Notes: generated by a model from the letters alone, not told the origin. A stretch of DNA of 64,000 nucleotides from Clostridia bacterium (GCA_017525805.1 JAFXSH010000060.1:1-64000), one strand, 5' to 3'. Counted from the stretch's first letter, positions 49,786 to 59,806 are shown. Made by a program: numbers and translations.

Positions 49786-51992
49786 AAGAACAGGAATTGA
49801 TCGCCCTGCTGAACGATCTGTCCCTGGAAGAAAAGGTGATGCAGCTGGTGCAGCTGCCCGGCGTGGCTTATGAAAGCGGCGCGGCGGTCACCGGCCTGTT
49901 GGGCGATGCGGCCCAATCCCGCACCCTGCGTTTGGCGGGCAGCACCTTGGGCATTTGGGGTGCGGAGAAACTGAACCGGCTGCAGCGGCAATACATGGAA
50001 AACCATCCCCATCATATTCCTCTGCTCATGATGCTGGACGTGATCCACGGCCATAAAACCGTGTTCCCCTGCCCCTTGGGCCAAGGCGCGTCCTTCGACC
50101 CGGAGCTGACGGAGAAGGCCGCCAACCTCCAGGCTCGGGAAGCCGCCGCCGACGGCATCCACGTCACCTTTTCCCCCATGGCGGACCTGAGCCGGGACGC
50201 CCGCTGGGGCCGGGTGATGGAATCCACGGGGGAGGATAAATATCTGAACGGCCTCATGGCCGCCGCCATGACGCGGGGCTATCAGGGAAAGGATTTGACA
50301 AAGGGCGATACCGTGGCCGCCTGCGTGAAGCACTTCGCCGCCTACGGCGCGGCGGAGGCAGGGAGGGATTACCAGAATACGGAGCTTTCCGAGCATACTT
50401 TGCGGGAACAGTATCTGCCCGCCTATCAGTGCGGCGTGGAAGCGGGGGCACGGTTGGTCATGTCCTCCTTTAACACCTGGGACGGCATCCCCAGCTCCGC
50501 CAATCCCTGGCTCATGAAAACGGTGCTGCGGGAGGAAATGGGCTTTTCGGGCGTGGTGATTTCCGATTGGAACGCGGTGGGCGAGCTGGTGAATCACGGC
50601 GTCGCCAGGGACGAAAAAGAAGCCGCCCTGCTGGCCATGCGGGCGGGCGTCGATATCGATATGTGCTCCGGCTGCTACGAAAAGCATTTGCAGGCGCTGG
50701 TGGAGGAAGGAAAGGTGTCCCAGGAGGCGCTGGACGCGGCGGTGCTGCGGGTGCTGCGGCTGAAAAACGAATTGGGACTGTTTGAAGATCCCTTCCGGGG
50801 CACGGCCCCGGAAAAAGCGAAGGCCGTGTTATGCGCGCCAGAGCACCGGGCCTTGGCCCGGAAAGCCGCTGCCGAATCCCTTGTGCTGCTGAAAAACGAA
50901 AGAGAAACCCTGCCCCTGAAAGGCGGGAAAATCGTCTTTATCGGCCCCTACGCGGATCAAAAGGAATTGCGAAGCGCCTGGGCTATTTCGGGGAACAGTG
51001 AAGATACCGTTACCATCTGGCAGGCGGCGAAAGAAGCGATTGATGGACAGGACGCCGAAGCGCGCTGCGTTCCCGGCTGCTTGATGCTGAACGAGGGAAC
51101 GAACACCTCCTTGGAGGTTTTCACCCATCCGGATTGGGTCAAAGAAAATACCCGTCTCCTGGAGGAAGCCAAGGAAGCGGCGGCATGGGCGGATACGGTG
51201 GTGCTGTGCTTAGGCGAGCACCGCCTCCAGACCGGCGAAAGCGCCAGCCGGACGGAAATCAGCCTGCCCAAGGTACAGACGGAGTTGCTGGCCGCCCTGC
51301 GTCCCTTGAGCAAGCGTTTGGCGACGCTGGTTTTCTGCGGACGGCCTCTGACCCTAAAGGAAGAAAGCGAATTATCCGACGCCCTCATGATTTGCTGGCT
51401 CCCCGGCACCGAGGGCGGACATGGGATCATGGACGTGCTCACGGGCAAGGAAGCGCCTTCCGGCAAGCTGCCCATGAGCTTCCCCCGTCACGTGGGGCAG
51501 GAACCGCTGCATTACGATCAGTACAGGACCGGACGTCCCCGGCCCAAGGACGGTATCGGCAGCTTTACTTCCCATTATTTGGACTGCCCCAATGAAGCCC
51601 TGTACCCCTTCGGCTATGGCCTGACCTACACCGATTTTAGGGTTTCGGAAGTTCGCTTGAGCAGTGAAAAACTGTCCCAAACAGGTGAAATCACCGCCGC
51701 CGTCACCTTGAAAAATGCTGGAAAAACCGCCGGAACCGCCGTGCTCCAGATGTATATCCGCGATTTGGTGGGCAGCCGCGTGCGTCCGGTAAGGGAATTG
51801 AAGGGCTTCCGGCGGGTGACGCTCCAGCCGGGGGAGGAACAGGGAGTCGCCTTCACCATTGACGAACCTATGCTCCGCTTCTGGACCATCAACCGCCGCA
51901 TGGAAAGCGAACCAGGGGATTTCCAATTGTGGATCGGCCTGGACAGCACCGCGGAAAATACCGCGTTTTTCACATTGACGGATAAGGATTGA
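49782..51992 (+). CDS. Glycoside hydrolase family 3, probable beta-glucosidase
   Basis: A 736-residue cytoplasmic enzyme (no signal peptide). The ATG at 49782 follows GAAAGGAAG. The N-terminal barrel has D-V-I-H-G, V-K-H-F-A-A-Y-G and the nucleophile region V-V-I-S-D-W-N-A (about residue 263); the alpha/beta sandwich has L-L-K-N-E near 367; a fibronectin-III-like domain closes the protein (R-P-V-R-E-L-K-G-F). This is the BglX/BglB layout. It probably hydrolyses imported plant oligosaccharides with beta-linked glucose or xylose. Confidence 0.92.
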   Translation: MKEQELIALLNDLSLEEKVMQLVQLPGVAYESGAAVTGLLGDAAQSRTLRLAGSTLGIWGAEKLNRLQRQYMENHPHHIPLLMMLDVIHGHKTVFPCPLGQGASFDPELTEKAANLQAREAAADGIHVTFSPMADLSRDARWGRVMESTGEDKYLNGLMAAAMTRGYQGKDLTKGDTVAACVKHFAAYGAAEAGRDYQNTELSEHTLREQYLPAYQCGVEAGARLVMSSFNTWDGIPSSANPWLMKTVLREEMGFSGVVISDWNAVGELVNHGVARDEKEAALLAMRAGVDIDMCSGCYEKHLQALVEEGKVSQEALDAAVLRVLRLKNELGLFEDPFRGTAPEKAKAVLCAPEHRALARKAAAESLVLLKNERETLPLKGGKIVFIGPYADQKELRSAWAISGNSEDTVTIWQAAKEAIDGQDAEARCVPGCLMLNEGTNTSLEVFTHPDWVKENTRLLEEAKEAAAWADTVVLCLGEHRLQTGESASRTEISLPKVQTELLAALRPLSKRLATLVFCGRPLTLKEESELSDALMICWLPGTEGGHGIMDVLTGKEAPSGKLPMSFPRHVGQEPLHYDQYRTGRPRPKDGIGSFTSHYLDCPNEALYPFGYGLTYTDFRVSEVRLSSEKLSQTGEITAAVTLKNAGKTAGTAVLQMYIRDLVGSRVRPVRELKGFRRVTLQPGEEQGVAFTIDEPMLRFWTINRRMESEPGDFQLWIGLDSTAENTAFFTLTDKD

Positions 51993-52151
51993 AGGACACT
52001 TTTAAGTAACTTAAAAAGGTTACGCTGGGGGCCTCCACGGCCCCCAGACCCCTGTGGCAAGGGATTTCATCCCTTGCATCCCAGGAAGCGAAACAACTCC
52101 GTCGGAAAAAACAATAAGTTCCGCCTGCTGCACAAGGGTTACGAAATTGGG

Positions 52152-52190
52152 GCTTCTGGCCCGGCCGCTTTTAGCGGCCGGGCCAGAAGC
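52152..52190. repeat. Perfect 18-base hairpin
   Basis: GCTTCTGGCCCGGCCGCT at 52152-52169 is the exact reverse complement of 52173-52190, with a TTT loop. No T run follows, so it is not a standard terminator. Confidence 0.75.
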
Positions 52191-52275
52191 ATGTGCCCAT
52201 TTGAGTTTTCTTTGGTAACAGCGGGTAATTTGTTTTTTAAGTCATATCAAGTAAATTCCGCTAATGCGGGTCCAG

Positions 52276-52379
52276 GGACGAACCGCCGATGACCGCCGGT
52301 GGCGGGAATCTCATCGGCGGTGAGATCAGCCGAAACAAGCAATCTCCCCTGTGGGGAGTTGCGCCGATTGAGGCTGCGG
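52276..52379 (+). repeat. Structured intergenic repeat, copy B
   Basis: Homologous to the reverse complement of 45525-45631. Outer stem CCGCCGATGA/TCATCGGCGG encloses CCGCC-GGT-GGCGG; a second hairpin CTCCCC-TGT-GGGGAG follows. Compared with copy A, paired changes keep both stems intact. Confidence 0.75.
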
Positions 52380-52634
52380 ACGACTCATCCCCCTGGTGGG
52401 GTGCGGGGCAAAGCCCCGGGGTTATGTTTTTTGCGCACAACGCGGAAGCTCTTGAAAATACAAAGAAAGCAACGGATTCCAGATGGTTCACAATTTCTAA
52501 AGTACCATAATACTTGACTGTACCCCTAATCCACCTTCATTTTTCTTTCAGTTTACCACATTTTCTTTGCTTGCAATCTCTTTTCCGCTTTATCCGGGAT
52601 AGGAAATTGAAACTTTTATCTGAATATAGATAAG

Positions 52635-54368
52635 TCAATCCGGTGTCATCTGTAAAAACGAAGGATAATCAAATAGATTATTTACACCAAAAACTCTCTC
52701 CAAATAGGCTTTAAATTCTCCCGACACAGGGAATGTAACAAGAATCGCCAAATTCTTCATGGGTCTGGAGCAGCAAACATAGAATAAATTTCTGTTTCTA
52801 ATGTACGCATCAAGTTCTTTCCCTGAGAGCAGCTGTGGATTCTGTATTAAATACTCATCAAACCTATAATTTGCCCAGCCGCGTCCCATCACGAAAAGCA
52901 CGCTCTCGTATTCCTCACCTTTAACTCCATGGTCGGTCGAGAATTCAGCTTCTGGCTTTTGAAACTCAATGGCATTCAGAACTTCCGAATAAGGTATCTT
53001 ATATAGTGTTTCAATCGGGTTTTTATGAAATAAACTTACATGATCATTGGCTCTATAAACAGAAAGCCAGTAGCTTATCTTATCTGGGATCCCTATTAAT
53101 CCGCTACCATCAACCGCGTCCAGTACATCTATGATTCTTCCCTGCCGTGCTGTTTCCAATGAAGAACGCAACAGCTTCCACTGTTGCTTTTTTTCTATTG
53201 TTTCTATGGGTTTACGTTCAATACCCAAGGCTTCAAAGAGATTCTTAGGACTATTCGCTGCAAGCGCCTCATATACCGGCTCAACCCTATTCATGAAAAA
53301 TAAGAAATGTTCATCATCTGCATCCTTCAGATGGTCACCGAGTACTGAAAATAGATTCTCGTACTTTTGTTCTTTAGCTAAGAGTCGATGCGTGAGCATT
53401 AGCGTTTTCTGTGATTTGCTATCCCACCCTAGGTCATGAAGCTTTTCCCGTACAGAATCAACACGGCTGAATAGTTCCTGATCAGGTAACTCATCTTTAT
53501 AATGGGCCCCCTTTTGCCTAAGGCCAACATAATCATTCGTGGTGATCACAAAAATTCTTCCATCAGTTTCATCGGTAGCAGTCATTTGAGGAAGCTCCGG
53601 TCGAATTTTATTTAATGCTTGTACTATTACATCTTGTGATCTGAAGTTTGCTTCCTTGTTTATTACTGTGATATGTTCAGAAACAACCTCACCACACGCA
53701 CCCATTGAAGAATAAATAGTTTGCCATGAATCTCCAAAGAGACCAAACTGTGGCTTTTCCCCCTGGTCAATAAAATACTGTAAAAACAGATCCATGATAG
53801 ACCTAAAGGAATCCTGATACTCATCAATCAGAATTATCGGATACTGGTTTGCAAGAATCATACGAAACTTACTTTTTTTCAGCATGTTCACGAAAAGTTT
53901 GATTACATCATCATGGTACAGAAATAACTCTCCATCGCGCACATATCTCGTACCGAGTTCATAAGAAACGCGATTAACTTCGTCGATGGTATACGGTGAT
54001 CCATCATCTTTCTTTGGTAATAGTTCCAGTTCTCCAACATCTTTAATCAAACTCGACTGAAAACGCTTCATTAGGCCCCATGCAAAGGTATGAATGGTAC
54101 AAGGTTGAATAAAGTTTTCACTTTTCAGTCTTCCTTTAATTACGTCAACTGCCGCATTTGTGTATGTTATGCAGGCAACATGCTGACCATTCTTGTTAAA
54201 CTGTTTATGCTTTTCTTTCTCAAGCCAATCAATGACTTTCATTAGGGAGTAGGTTTTTCCAGCTCCAGCACCTGCCTCTACTCTAAAGTTATCTCCATTT
54301 TTTAGTGATTGAATAATTAAAGCGTCCAGCTCGTTTGCTCTTTGTTCAGCTCGTTCTCGATTTCCCAT
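52635..54368 (-). CDS. gajB: UvrD/REP-like helicase, GajB-like
   Basis: A 577-residue superfamily 1 helicase. The ATG at 54368 follows GGAGGG by seven bases. Walker A is G-A-G-A-G-K-T (about residues 32-38); motif II is I-L-I-D-E-Y-Q-D-S; motif III lies in L-F-G-D-S-W-Q-T-I-Y; late motifs include H-G-V-K-G-E-E-Y-E-S-V and Y-V-C-C-S-R. It starts two bases after an OLD-family nuclease gene, the arrangement of Gabija (GajA-GajB). It is somewhat longer than reference GajB (about 500 residues). A+T-rich codon use differs from neighbours. Confidence 0.85.
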   Translation of the reverse strand: MGNRERAEQRANELDALIIQSLKNGDNFRVEAGAGAGKTYSLMKVIDWLEKEKHKQFNKNGQHVACITYTNAAVDVIKGRLKSENFIQPCTIHTFAWGLMKRFQSSLIKDVGELELLPKKDDGSPYTIDEVNRVSYELGTRYVRDGELFLYHDDVIKLFVNMLKKSKFRMILANQYPIILIDEYQDSFRSIMDLFLQYFIDQGEKPQFGLFGDSWQTIYSSMGACGEVVSEHITVINKEANFRSQDVIVQALNKIRPELPQMTATDETDGRIFVITTNDYVGLRQKGAHYKDELPDQELFSRVDSVREKLHDLGWDSKSQKTLMLTHRLLAKEQKYENLFSVLGDHLKDADDEHFLFFMNRVEPVYEALAANSPKNLFEALGIERKPIETIEKKQQWKLLRSSLETARQGRIIDVLDAVDGSGLIGIPDKISYWLSVYRANDHVSLFHKNPIETLYKIPYSEVLNAIEFQKPEAEFSTDHGVKGEEYESVLFVMGRGWANYRFDEYLIQNPQLLSGKELDAYIRNRNLFYVCCSRPMKNLAILVTFPVSGEFKAYLERVFGVNNLFDYPSFLQMTPD

Positions 54369-54369
54369 A

Positions 54370-56370
54370 TTACTGCCCTCCAGTACGAGTTTGTCCATTG
54401 AGCCATATCAGACCATCACGGATATAAGAGGGTACTATATACCCATTATATCGGTTTTCTACAAGAAGCTTTATGGCAAAATCCGTCTTCTTTTCCTTTC
54501 CTCCTTCAAAATCAGGATTAGCTCCATCTGCTATACCAAACAGTTCTCTATTGCAATTCATTATTGCGTCTTCAAGGCTTCTGGGGTGGAAGTTGCTTTC
54601 TTCCTTTTCAAATTCCAGATGTCTGTAACCGTCTGTGTGTTGCTCTTCAGTCAGCTCTAAAATCCTTTTAATTCTTACTGTTTTATTATTCCCAAGTTTA
54701 AGAACCCTTCTACACCATGTATTAATAACGCCATTTGATGATTTTGTTGCTTGGTTCCTAGGGCATGCGTTATTATGGGATCCTTTGACAAAATCGATGT
54801 CTGTAAGAATCAATGTAGGAATCTCTAAGTAGTCCACGAAATCATAGAAATTATGTGCATAGGCTCCTCCAACTTCAATGATAGTGTAGTACTGTGATGT
54901 GAGCGGTATACTAACGCCTGCGAAATTACCAGCTTCATTGCATTTTCGAATCATATCAGGCAAAAGTAAACGTTCGGAAGCACCTTCTACAAGAATAGCT
55001 TTATCGCAGAAATAAAGATCGCAATAGCTCAGTTTCATGTATTTCTGAAGAAATTCTAATCGTACTGCTTTTTCAGCTGCTGTCCCAGTCGTGGAAAAAT
55101 CCGCCATCGCTTTGCATACGGCACAATTTTCATGTCGCTGAATATAACGAATCTTCTCAAATTTAACTGTGTTTGCTACATGCGCTGAATGTGTTGTCAT
55201 CAACACTTGGACAATATTAGTACCAACTTCACGTGCTAGAAAGTCCTCAATAAAGGAAACAAACGTCGTCTGCAATTGTGGATGCATATGAGCTTCTGGT
55301 TCTTCTATGAATAAAAGAGGGAGTTTTGTCAAATCACTTTTTATGGTTCTTGCGAAGTCATGCAATTCCAAAGAGATTTTAATCAGATTCTTATAACCAA
55401 GCCCATTGTGAGATTCTGGCAAAGTTTCAGATGCATCCCGTGAAACGTAAGTAAGCACAGTCTCTTCAATAATCCTTCTCTCAAGCGCCAGATTAGTATG
55501 AGCACGGAGTGTCATATCATCTGCAGCAGGATACCCAAAATGCATCATATTCTCTATAATAGTCGCCATATGATCATTTATCTGTCCTTGCAGATTAAAG
55601 TTGGCATCCGCCACAAGAGTATTCAACTCCTGCATGGCACCTTGAACACCCGCTTCCATTTCGGTCATTTCTGTTCCGAATAAAGCTTTCATGATCTGCC
55701 CAAGTGGATTTGTGTTCTGCGCTTCAGATTCATCCATGTTTCTTTCCGCATGAATCACTTTTAATGCAAATAGATTCTGCAAATCCGCTTTCTTTTTCTC
55801 GTAGATATCTTCAGTGTTCGCTGGATTTACAGCAACAATATTCATTTTGAAGAAACCATCAAAATTGTTGCGGACTATAGTTTGCAGGCAAGCCTTCTTT
55901 TGCTCATCTGATGCCTCTGCATTAATCAATGCATCAAATTGAGTTTTGCAGGCTGCCAATGTTTCCTTAATCCCTAACGAAATATCAAAAGAAACTTTGA
56001 TGATCGCTTCTTCGACATCTTCTTCAAGATCAATAACAAACGCGGATACATTGCCAAGGTTGCCATCGGAATAGTCAAAAGTCATTGTGACCTTCGTTAC
56101 AGGAACAGCATGCTGAAATGTAATGAGCGGGTGCTCAGATGTATCATTCCAATAATTTACAATAGCCGTGTATAGTTCTTGCCGACAATCTAAAGGATAG
56201 TCATCAAATGACAGAGATGTGCCACTCGATATCAAGAATTTGATTACTTCCATGAGAGAAGTCTTGCCAGTATTATTTTTGCCAACAAATAACGTCAGAT
56301 TCTTGTCCAAGGAGATCGACACATCTTTTAGCAATCTGTAGTTTTCAACATGGAGTTTCTTTAGATACAT
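54370..56370 (-). CDS. gajA: OLD-family ATP-dependent nuclease, GajA-like
   Basis: A 666-residue protein. The N-terminal ABC-type ATPase has L-F-V-G-K-N-N-T-G-K-T-S (about 29-40) as Walker A, S-H-N-G-L-G-Y as signature, L-L-F-I-E-E-P-E-A-H-M-H-P-Q as Walker B and a T-T-H-S-A-H H-loop. The C-terminal TOPRIM nuclease has A-I-L-V-E-G-A-S-E and the metal pair L-T-D-I-D. Class 2 OLD proteins next to a UvrD helicase form Gabija, which degrades phage DNA when nucleotides fall. It is longer than reference GajA (about 580). AAGAAAGGG lies before the ATG. Confidence 0.85.
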   Translation of the reverse strand: MYLKKLHVENYRLLKDVSISLDKNLTLFVGKNNTGKTSLMEVIKFLISSGTSLSFDDYPLDCRQELYTAIVNYWNDTSEHPLITFQHAVPVTKVTMTFDYSDGNLGNVSAFVIDLEEDVEEAIIKVSFDISLGIKETLAACKTQFDALINAEASDEQKKACLQTIVRNNFDGFFKMNIVAVNPANTEDIYEKKKADLQNLFALKVIHAERNMDESEAQNTNPLGQIMKALFGTEMTEMEAGVQGAMQELNTLVADANFNLQGQINDHMATIIENMMHFGYPAADDMTLRAHTNLALERRIIEETVLTYVSRDASETLPESHNGLGYKNLIKISLELHDFARTIKSDLTKLPLLFIEEPEAHMHPQLQTTFVSFIEDFLAREVGTNIVQVLMTTHSAHVANTVKFEKIRYIQRHENCAVCKAMADFSTTGTAAEKAVRLEFLQKYMKLSYCDLYFCDKAILVEGASERLLLPDMIRKCNEAGNFAGVSIPLTSQYYTIIEVGGAYAHNFYDFVDYLEIPTLILTDIDFVKGSHNNACPRNQATKSSNGVINTWCRRVLKLGNNKTVRIKRILELTEEQHTDGYRHLEFEKEESNFHPRSLEDAIMNCNRELFGIADGANPDFEGGKEKKTDFAIKLLVENRYNGYIVPSYIRDGLIWLNGQTRTGGQ

Positions 56371-56526
56371 GAGTGTGATTCCCTTTCTTCTTTGTAAATT
56401 TCTGGCTATTTATTATCATTGCTGATTCACTCCAGCCGGATTTGGTTTTTTCCAAGTAGATTTATTACCGTTATCGGCTGCTGTGAACTATTTTGTCACG
56501 GGGAAAAATAACACAATCAGCATCCA

Positions 56527-59500
56527 TTACGCTTTATCATTTCCCTTTGCCCGCATTTCCCTGTAAATAACCGCCCCCAGCGCGTGCATGATGGCGTTAT
56601 ATTTAGCCTGATCTTCAAACAGGGTGGTATAGGTGTCCTGGGATTCCATGTAGCTATCCTGGGCCGCCGTGCCGAAGGCTTTGGGAAAGATGCTTTCCGC
56701 GAAGATCACGGGATCGCTGGTGCGGGCCATGCTTTGCAGCTTGGAATTGCCCATGAGCCGCTTTTTCAGCGCGTCCACCAGCACCTTGTCCCCGTCGGTG
56801 AACGCGCCTTTATACTGCTCGTTGATCTTTTCGATGATTTCATCCAGCGGCTGTTTTTCCTCCGGTTTCACCGCGCCCTTGGCGCTGGCGGGGGAATAGA
56901 CGCCCGTTTCTTCGTTCAGGGCGATAGCCCCCTCGAAGGTTTTTTGCAGCTTGTAATATTCTAACTTCAATTTACCTTCCAGGTCGATCATCTGCGCGGT
57001 TTCGGTTGGAAGCAGGCCAAGCAGATAATTCAGGAACACATATTCCTTGTGCAAGTCCTGATCGAACATCCGCGCCACCTGAGAAATATACCCGTACCAC
57101 TTGACCAGATTCCGGCACAGGCGGCGGAACTGATACCGTTCATCAGCCGTCAGATTGTTGTATCGGTCGGCGACGGGCTTCAAGATACTGGTCATGCGGC
57201 CCATGGCGCGATTGTCCTGTTTGCCGCGGGCAAAATACTCGGCGGCAAAGGCGGCAATATCGTTATCGGAATAAATGCCGTAGCCCCGCAGTTCCTTCTG
57301 CACCTGATACAGCAGATCGGTATTGACTTCCCGCTCCAGCATGGTTTCCTGATAGAAGGGCTGGAACGCGTCTTGAATATCCTCCCGGGTGTTGACGAAA
57401 TCCAGCACGAAGGTATCGGTTTTGCCGGGACAGGTGCGGTTCAGGCGAGAAAGGGTCTGCACGGCCTTGACGCCCCGCAGCTTTTTATCCACGATCATGG
57501 TATGCAGCAGCGGTTCGTCGAAGCCCGTCTGGTACTTTTCGGCCACGATCAGCACATGGAAGTTTTCGTGGAACTCTGCTTTGGTCTGGCCTTCGCCGAT
57601 GTGGCTGCCGTCCCCACGGACGTTCAGCTTCGGTTCGGTATATTCCTCGCCCGCGTCCTGAACGGAGCCGGAGAACGCCACCAGCACCCCAACATCGTTA
57701 TATCCCTTTTCCGCGATATACCGCCTGCACTCCTGGCAGTACCTTACCGCCGCCAGCCGGGAAGAAGTAATCACCATCATTTTGCCCCGCCCGCCGATCT
57801 TGTGCCGGGTGGTGCCCATGAAGGTTTCCACGATGATCTGGGCCTTCTGGCTGATGTTGTAGGGATGCAGTTCTTCAAACCGGCGGATCACCTTGGCGGC
57901 GCGGCTGCCAGGCACGTCGGGGTTATCCGGGATGGTCTTGGCGATTTTGAAGCAAGTATCATATGTCATGTAGTTTTGCAGAACATCCAGAATAAACCCT
58001 TCTTCGATAGCCTGCCGCATGGAATAAATGTGGAAGGGGTGGAAGCTGCCGTCCTCATATTCCGTGCCGAACATTTCCAGGGTGGTGCCCTTGGGGGTGG
58101 CGGTAAAGGCGAAGAAGGACAGATTTTTGTGCCTGCCGTGAACGATCATTTCCCTTACCAGCTTGTCGGTGGGGTCGATTTCTTCCTCGGCCTTACCCTC
58201 GATTTCGGCATATTCCCGCAGGGCATCTTCCGTATCGGCAAGGGCGGCTTTCAGCTTCAAGGCGGAGGAGCCGGTCTGGCTGGAATGGGCCTCGTCCACG
58301 ATAATGGCGTAATTCCGGCCCTTGGCGGCGTCCACTTCCTGATAGATCACAGGGAACTTCTGCAGGGTGGTCACGATGATGCGCGCGCCTGCGTTGATGG
58401 CGTCCCGCAGATCCCGGCTGGTTTTATCCTCCCCGATGGTTTCCACCGCGCCCAAGGTGTGATCGAAGGCGGAAATGGTTTCCTGCAATTGCGCGTCCAG
58501 TACAGTCCGGTCGGTGACCACGATCACGCTGGAAAAGACGGCCTTATTCTCCTGATCGTGCAGAGAGGCCAGCCGGTAGGCCGTCCAGGCGATGGAATTG
58601 GATTTGCCGGAACCGGCGGAATGCTGGATCAGGTAATTATGTCCCGCGCCATGCTCCGAAACGTGGGCGATCAGCTTCCGCACCGCGTCCAGCTGGTGAT
58701 AGCGGGGGAAGATCAGGCGCTTTTTCTTCACGACCCGTTCGGTGCCGTCCGGCAGCAGCTTCTTTTCTTCCGTCACCTGCAAATGAAGGAACTTTTGCAG
58801 AATATCCTTCATGCTGTCTTTCCGGAACACGTTTTCCCACAGGTAGGCCGTGGGATAGCCGTCCGGGTTGGGCGGATTGCCCTTGCCGCCGTCCCGGCCT
58901 GCGCCGCTGCTGCCCTGATTGAAGGGCAGGAAATACGTGTCCCTGCCCCGAAGCTCCGTGGTCATCCAAACTTCCGTATGATCCACGGCAAAGAAGCCCA
59001 AAACCCGCTTGTTGAACTGGAAGCACACTTCCCGGGGGTCCCGGTCGTACATCCATTGGGCTTTGGCGTTGTCCACGTTCTGGCCGGTATACGGATTTTT
59101 CAGTTCAAAGGCGAACACGGGGATGCCGTTCACCGCCAGCATCACGTCCACGCTGTTGTGGGTTTCGGCGGAATAGAACCACTGCCGGTTGCAGGTGATT
59201 TCATTCTGGGCGTACAGCGCCGCGGCGGTTTGGTTCAACCCGGATTCGGGCTTGAAATAACATGCCCGGAAAGTAATGCCCCGATGCTTGAACCCGTGCC
59301 GCAGCACGGAAACCAGGCCGTCCATCTCGCAGGCGTTATTGAACGCCGCGAAGAACTTGCCTTCCTTGTCCACCTTGTTGGTGTTTTCAAACCGCGCCCA
59401 CTCTTTGGGCTGGGTCTGCTTCACGAACCGGATCAGCGTAGCCGGGAACAGGCCCAGCTTAGGGTCGTACACATCCTCATTGCGGCCATATCCGCCGTCG

Positions 59501-59562
59501 GACCACAGGGAGGCGGTCATATCGTCCTCAAAGCGTTTTTCATTGGTTTGATCGATGGGCAT
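56527..59562 (-). CDS. hsdR: Type I restriction endonuclease subunit R
   Basis: A 1011-residue motor and nuclease subunit. The ATG at 59562 follows AAAGGAGG; the longer open frame upstream runs through a repeat. Residues 120-155 carry the HSDR_N nuclease (Asp139, E153-L-K). Helicase motifs are H-S-A-G-S-G-K-S-N, V-D-E-A-H-S-S-Q and F-T-A-T-P-K. The C terminus is helical. It should cut DNA at sites lacking HsdS-directed methylation. It is separated from hsdM-hsdS by the DUF2971 and fic genes, and is GC-rich like the host genes, unlike hsdS. Confidence 0.94.
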   Translation of the reverse strand: MPIDQTNEKRFEDDMTASLWSDGGYGRNEDVYDPKLGLFPATLIRFVKQTQPKEWARFENTNKVDKEGKFFAAFNNACEMDGLVSVLRHGFKHRGITFRACYFKPESGLNQTAAALYAQNEITCNRQWFYSAETHNSVDVMLAVNGIPVFAFELKNPYTGQNVDNAKAQWMYDRDPREVCFQFNKRVLGFFAVDHTEVWMTTELRGRDTYFLPFNQGSSGAGRDGGKGNPPNPDGYPTAYLWENVFRKDSMKDILQKFLHLQVTEEKKLLPDGTERVVKKKRLIFPRYHQLDAVRKLIAHVSEHGAGHNYLIQHSAGSGKSNSIAWTAYRLASLHDQENKAVFSSVIVVTDRTVLDAQLQETISAFDHTLGAVETIGEDKTSRDLRDAINAGARIIVTTLQKFPVIYQEVDAAKGRNYAIIVDEAHSSQTGSSALKLKAALADTEDALREYAEIEGKAEEEIDPTDKLVREMIVHGRHKNLSFFAFTATPKGTTLEMFGTEYEDGSFHPFHIYSMRQAIEEGFILDVLQNYMTYDTCFKIAKTIPDNPDVPGSRAAKVIRRFEELHPYNISQKAQIIVETFMGTTRHKIGGRGKMMVITSSRLAAVRYCQECRRYIAEKGYNDVGVLVAFSGSVQDAGEEYTEPKLNVRGDGSHIGEGQTKAEFHENFHVLIVAEKYQTGFDEPLLHTMIVDKKLRGVKAVQTLSRLNRTCPGKTDTFVLDFVNTREDIQDAFQPFYQETMLEREVNTDLLYQVQKELRGYGIYSDNDIAAFAAEYFARGKQDNRAMGRMTSILKPVADRYNNLTADERYQFRRLCRNLVKWYGYISQVARMFDQDLHKEYVFLNYLLGLLPTETAQMIDLEGKLKLEYYKLQKTFEGAIALNEETGVYSPASAKGAVKPEEKQPLDEIIEKINEQYKGAFTDGDKVLVDALKKRLMGNSKLQSMARTSDPVIFAESIFPKAFGTAAQDSYMESQDTYTTLFEDQAKYNAIMHALGAVIYREMRAKGNDKA

Positions 59563-59604
59563 AAATGCAGCCTCCTTTGCATGGGGAACATATAAGTTGC
59601 AAAT

Positions 59605-59752
59605 GATCCTTCGCCTATCACTTCGCTGACGATTCGTGATGCTCAGGATGATTTGACTCTTTTGTTTGGCATGCGTGCGCCACGAATAGCAGCACAACTT
59701 GGCTGTCATCCTGAACGCTGCGAAGCGAGAGCGCAGCAGCAAGTGAAGGATC
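59605..59752. repeat. MITE-like element with 47-base inverted arms
   Basis: Arms at 59605-59651 and 59706-59752 are both 47 bases. Their ends match as inverted repeats (GATCCTTC...TCAGGATGA against TCATCCTGA...GAAGGATC) with a diverged middle. The type is a familiar clostridial intergenic repeat. No gene is inside. Confidence 0.6.
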
Positions 59753-59806
59753 TTATCCTTTCGCAATGAAATTGCAGCTTATGTCTTTACCATTGCTTTA
59801 TCCATG

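Larger units (their letters stand above)
51993..52634. other. Gene-free stretch with several hairpins and repeats
   Basis: About 640 bases between the GH3 gene and the convergent defence island. It holds three compact perfect hairpins: 52025-52047 (nine-base stem, loop TCCAC), 52057-52077 (nine-base stem, loop TTC) and 52152-52190 (18-base stem), plus the structured repeat at 52276-52379. From 52500 the sequence turns A+T-rich. No gene was found. Confidence 0.65.

Noticed and set aside
41617..52379. CRISPR array
   Set aside because: Repeats are far apart, palindromic, in both orientations and without regular spacers.
57049..59595. 848-codon open frame on the plus strand opposite hsdR
   Set aside because: Composition (His/Gly/Val-rich) and lack of motifs show it is a shadow of hsdR, whose motifs are unmistakable.
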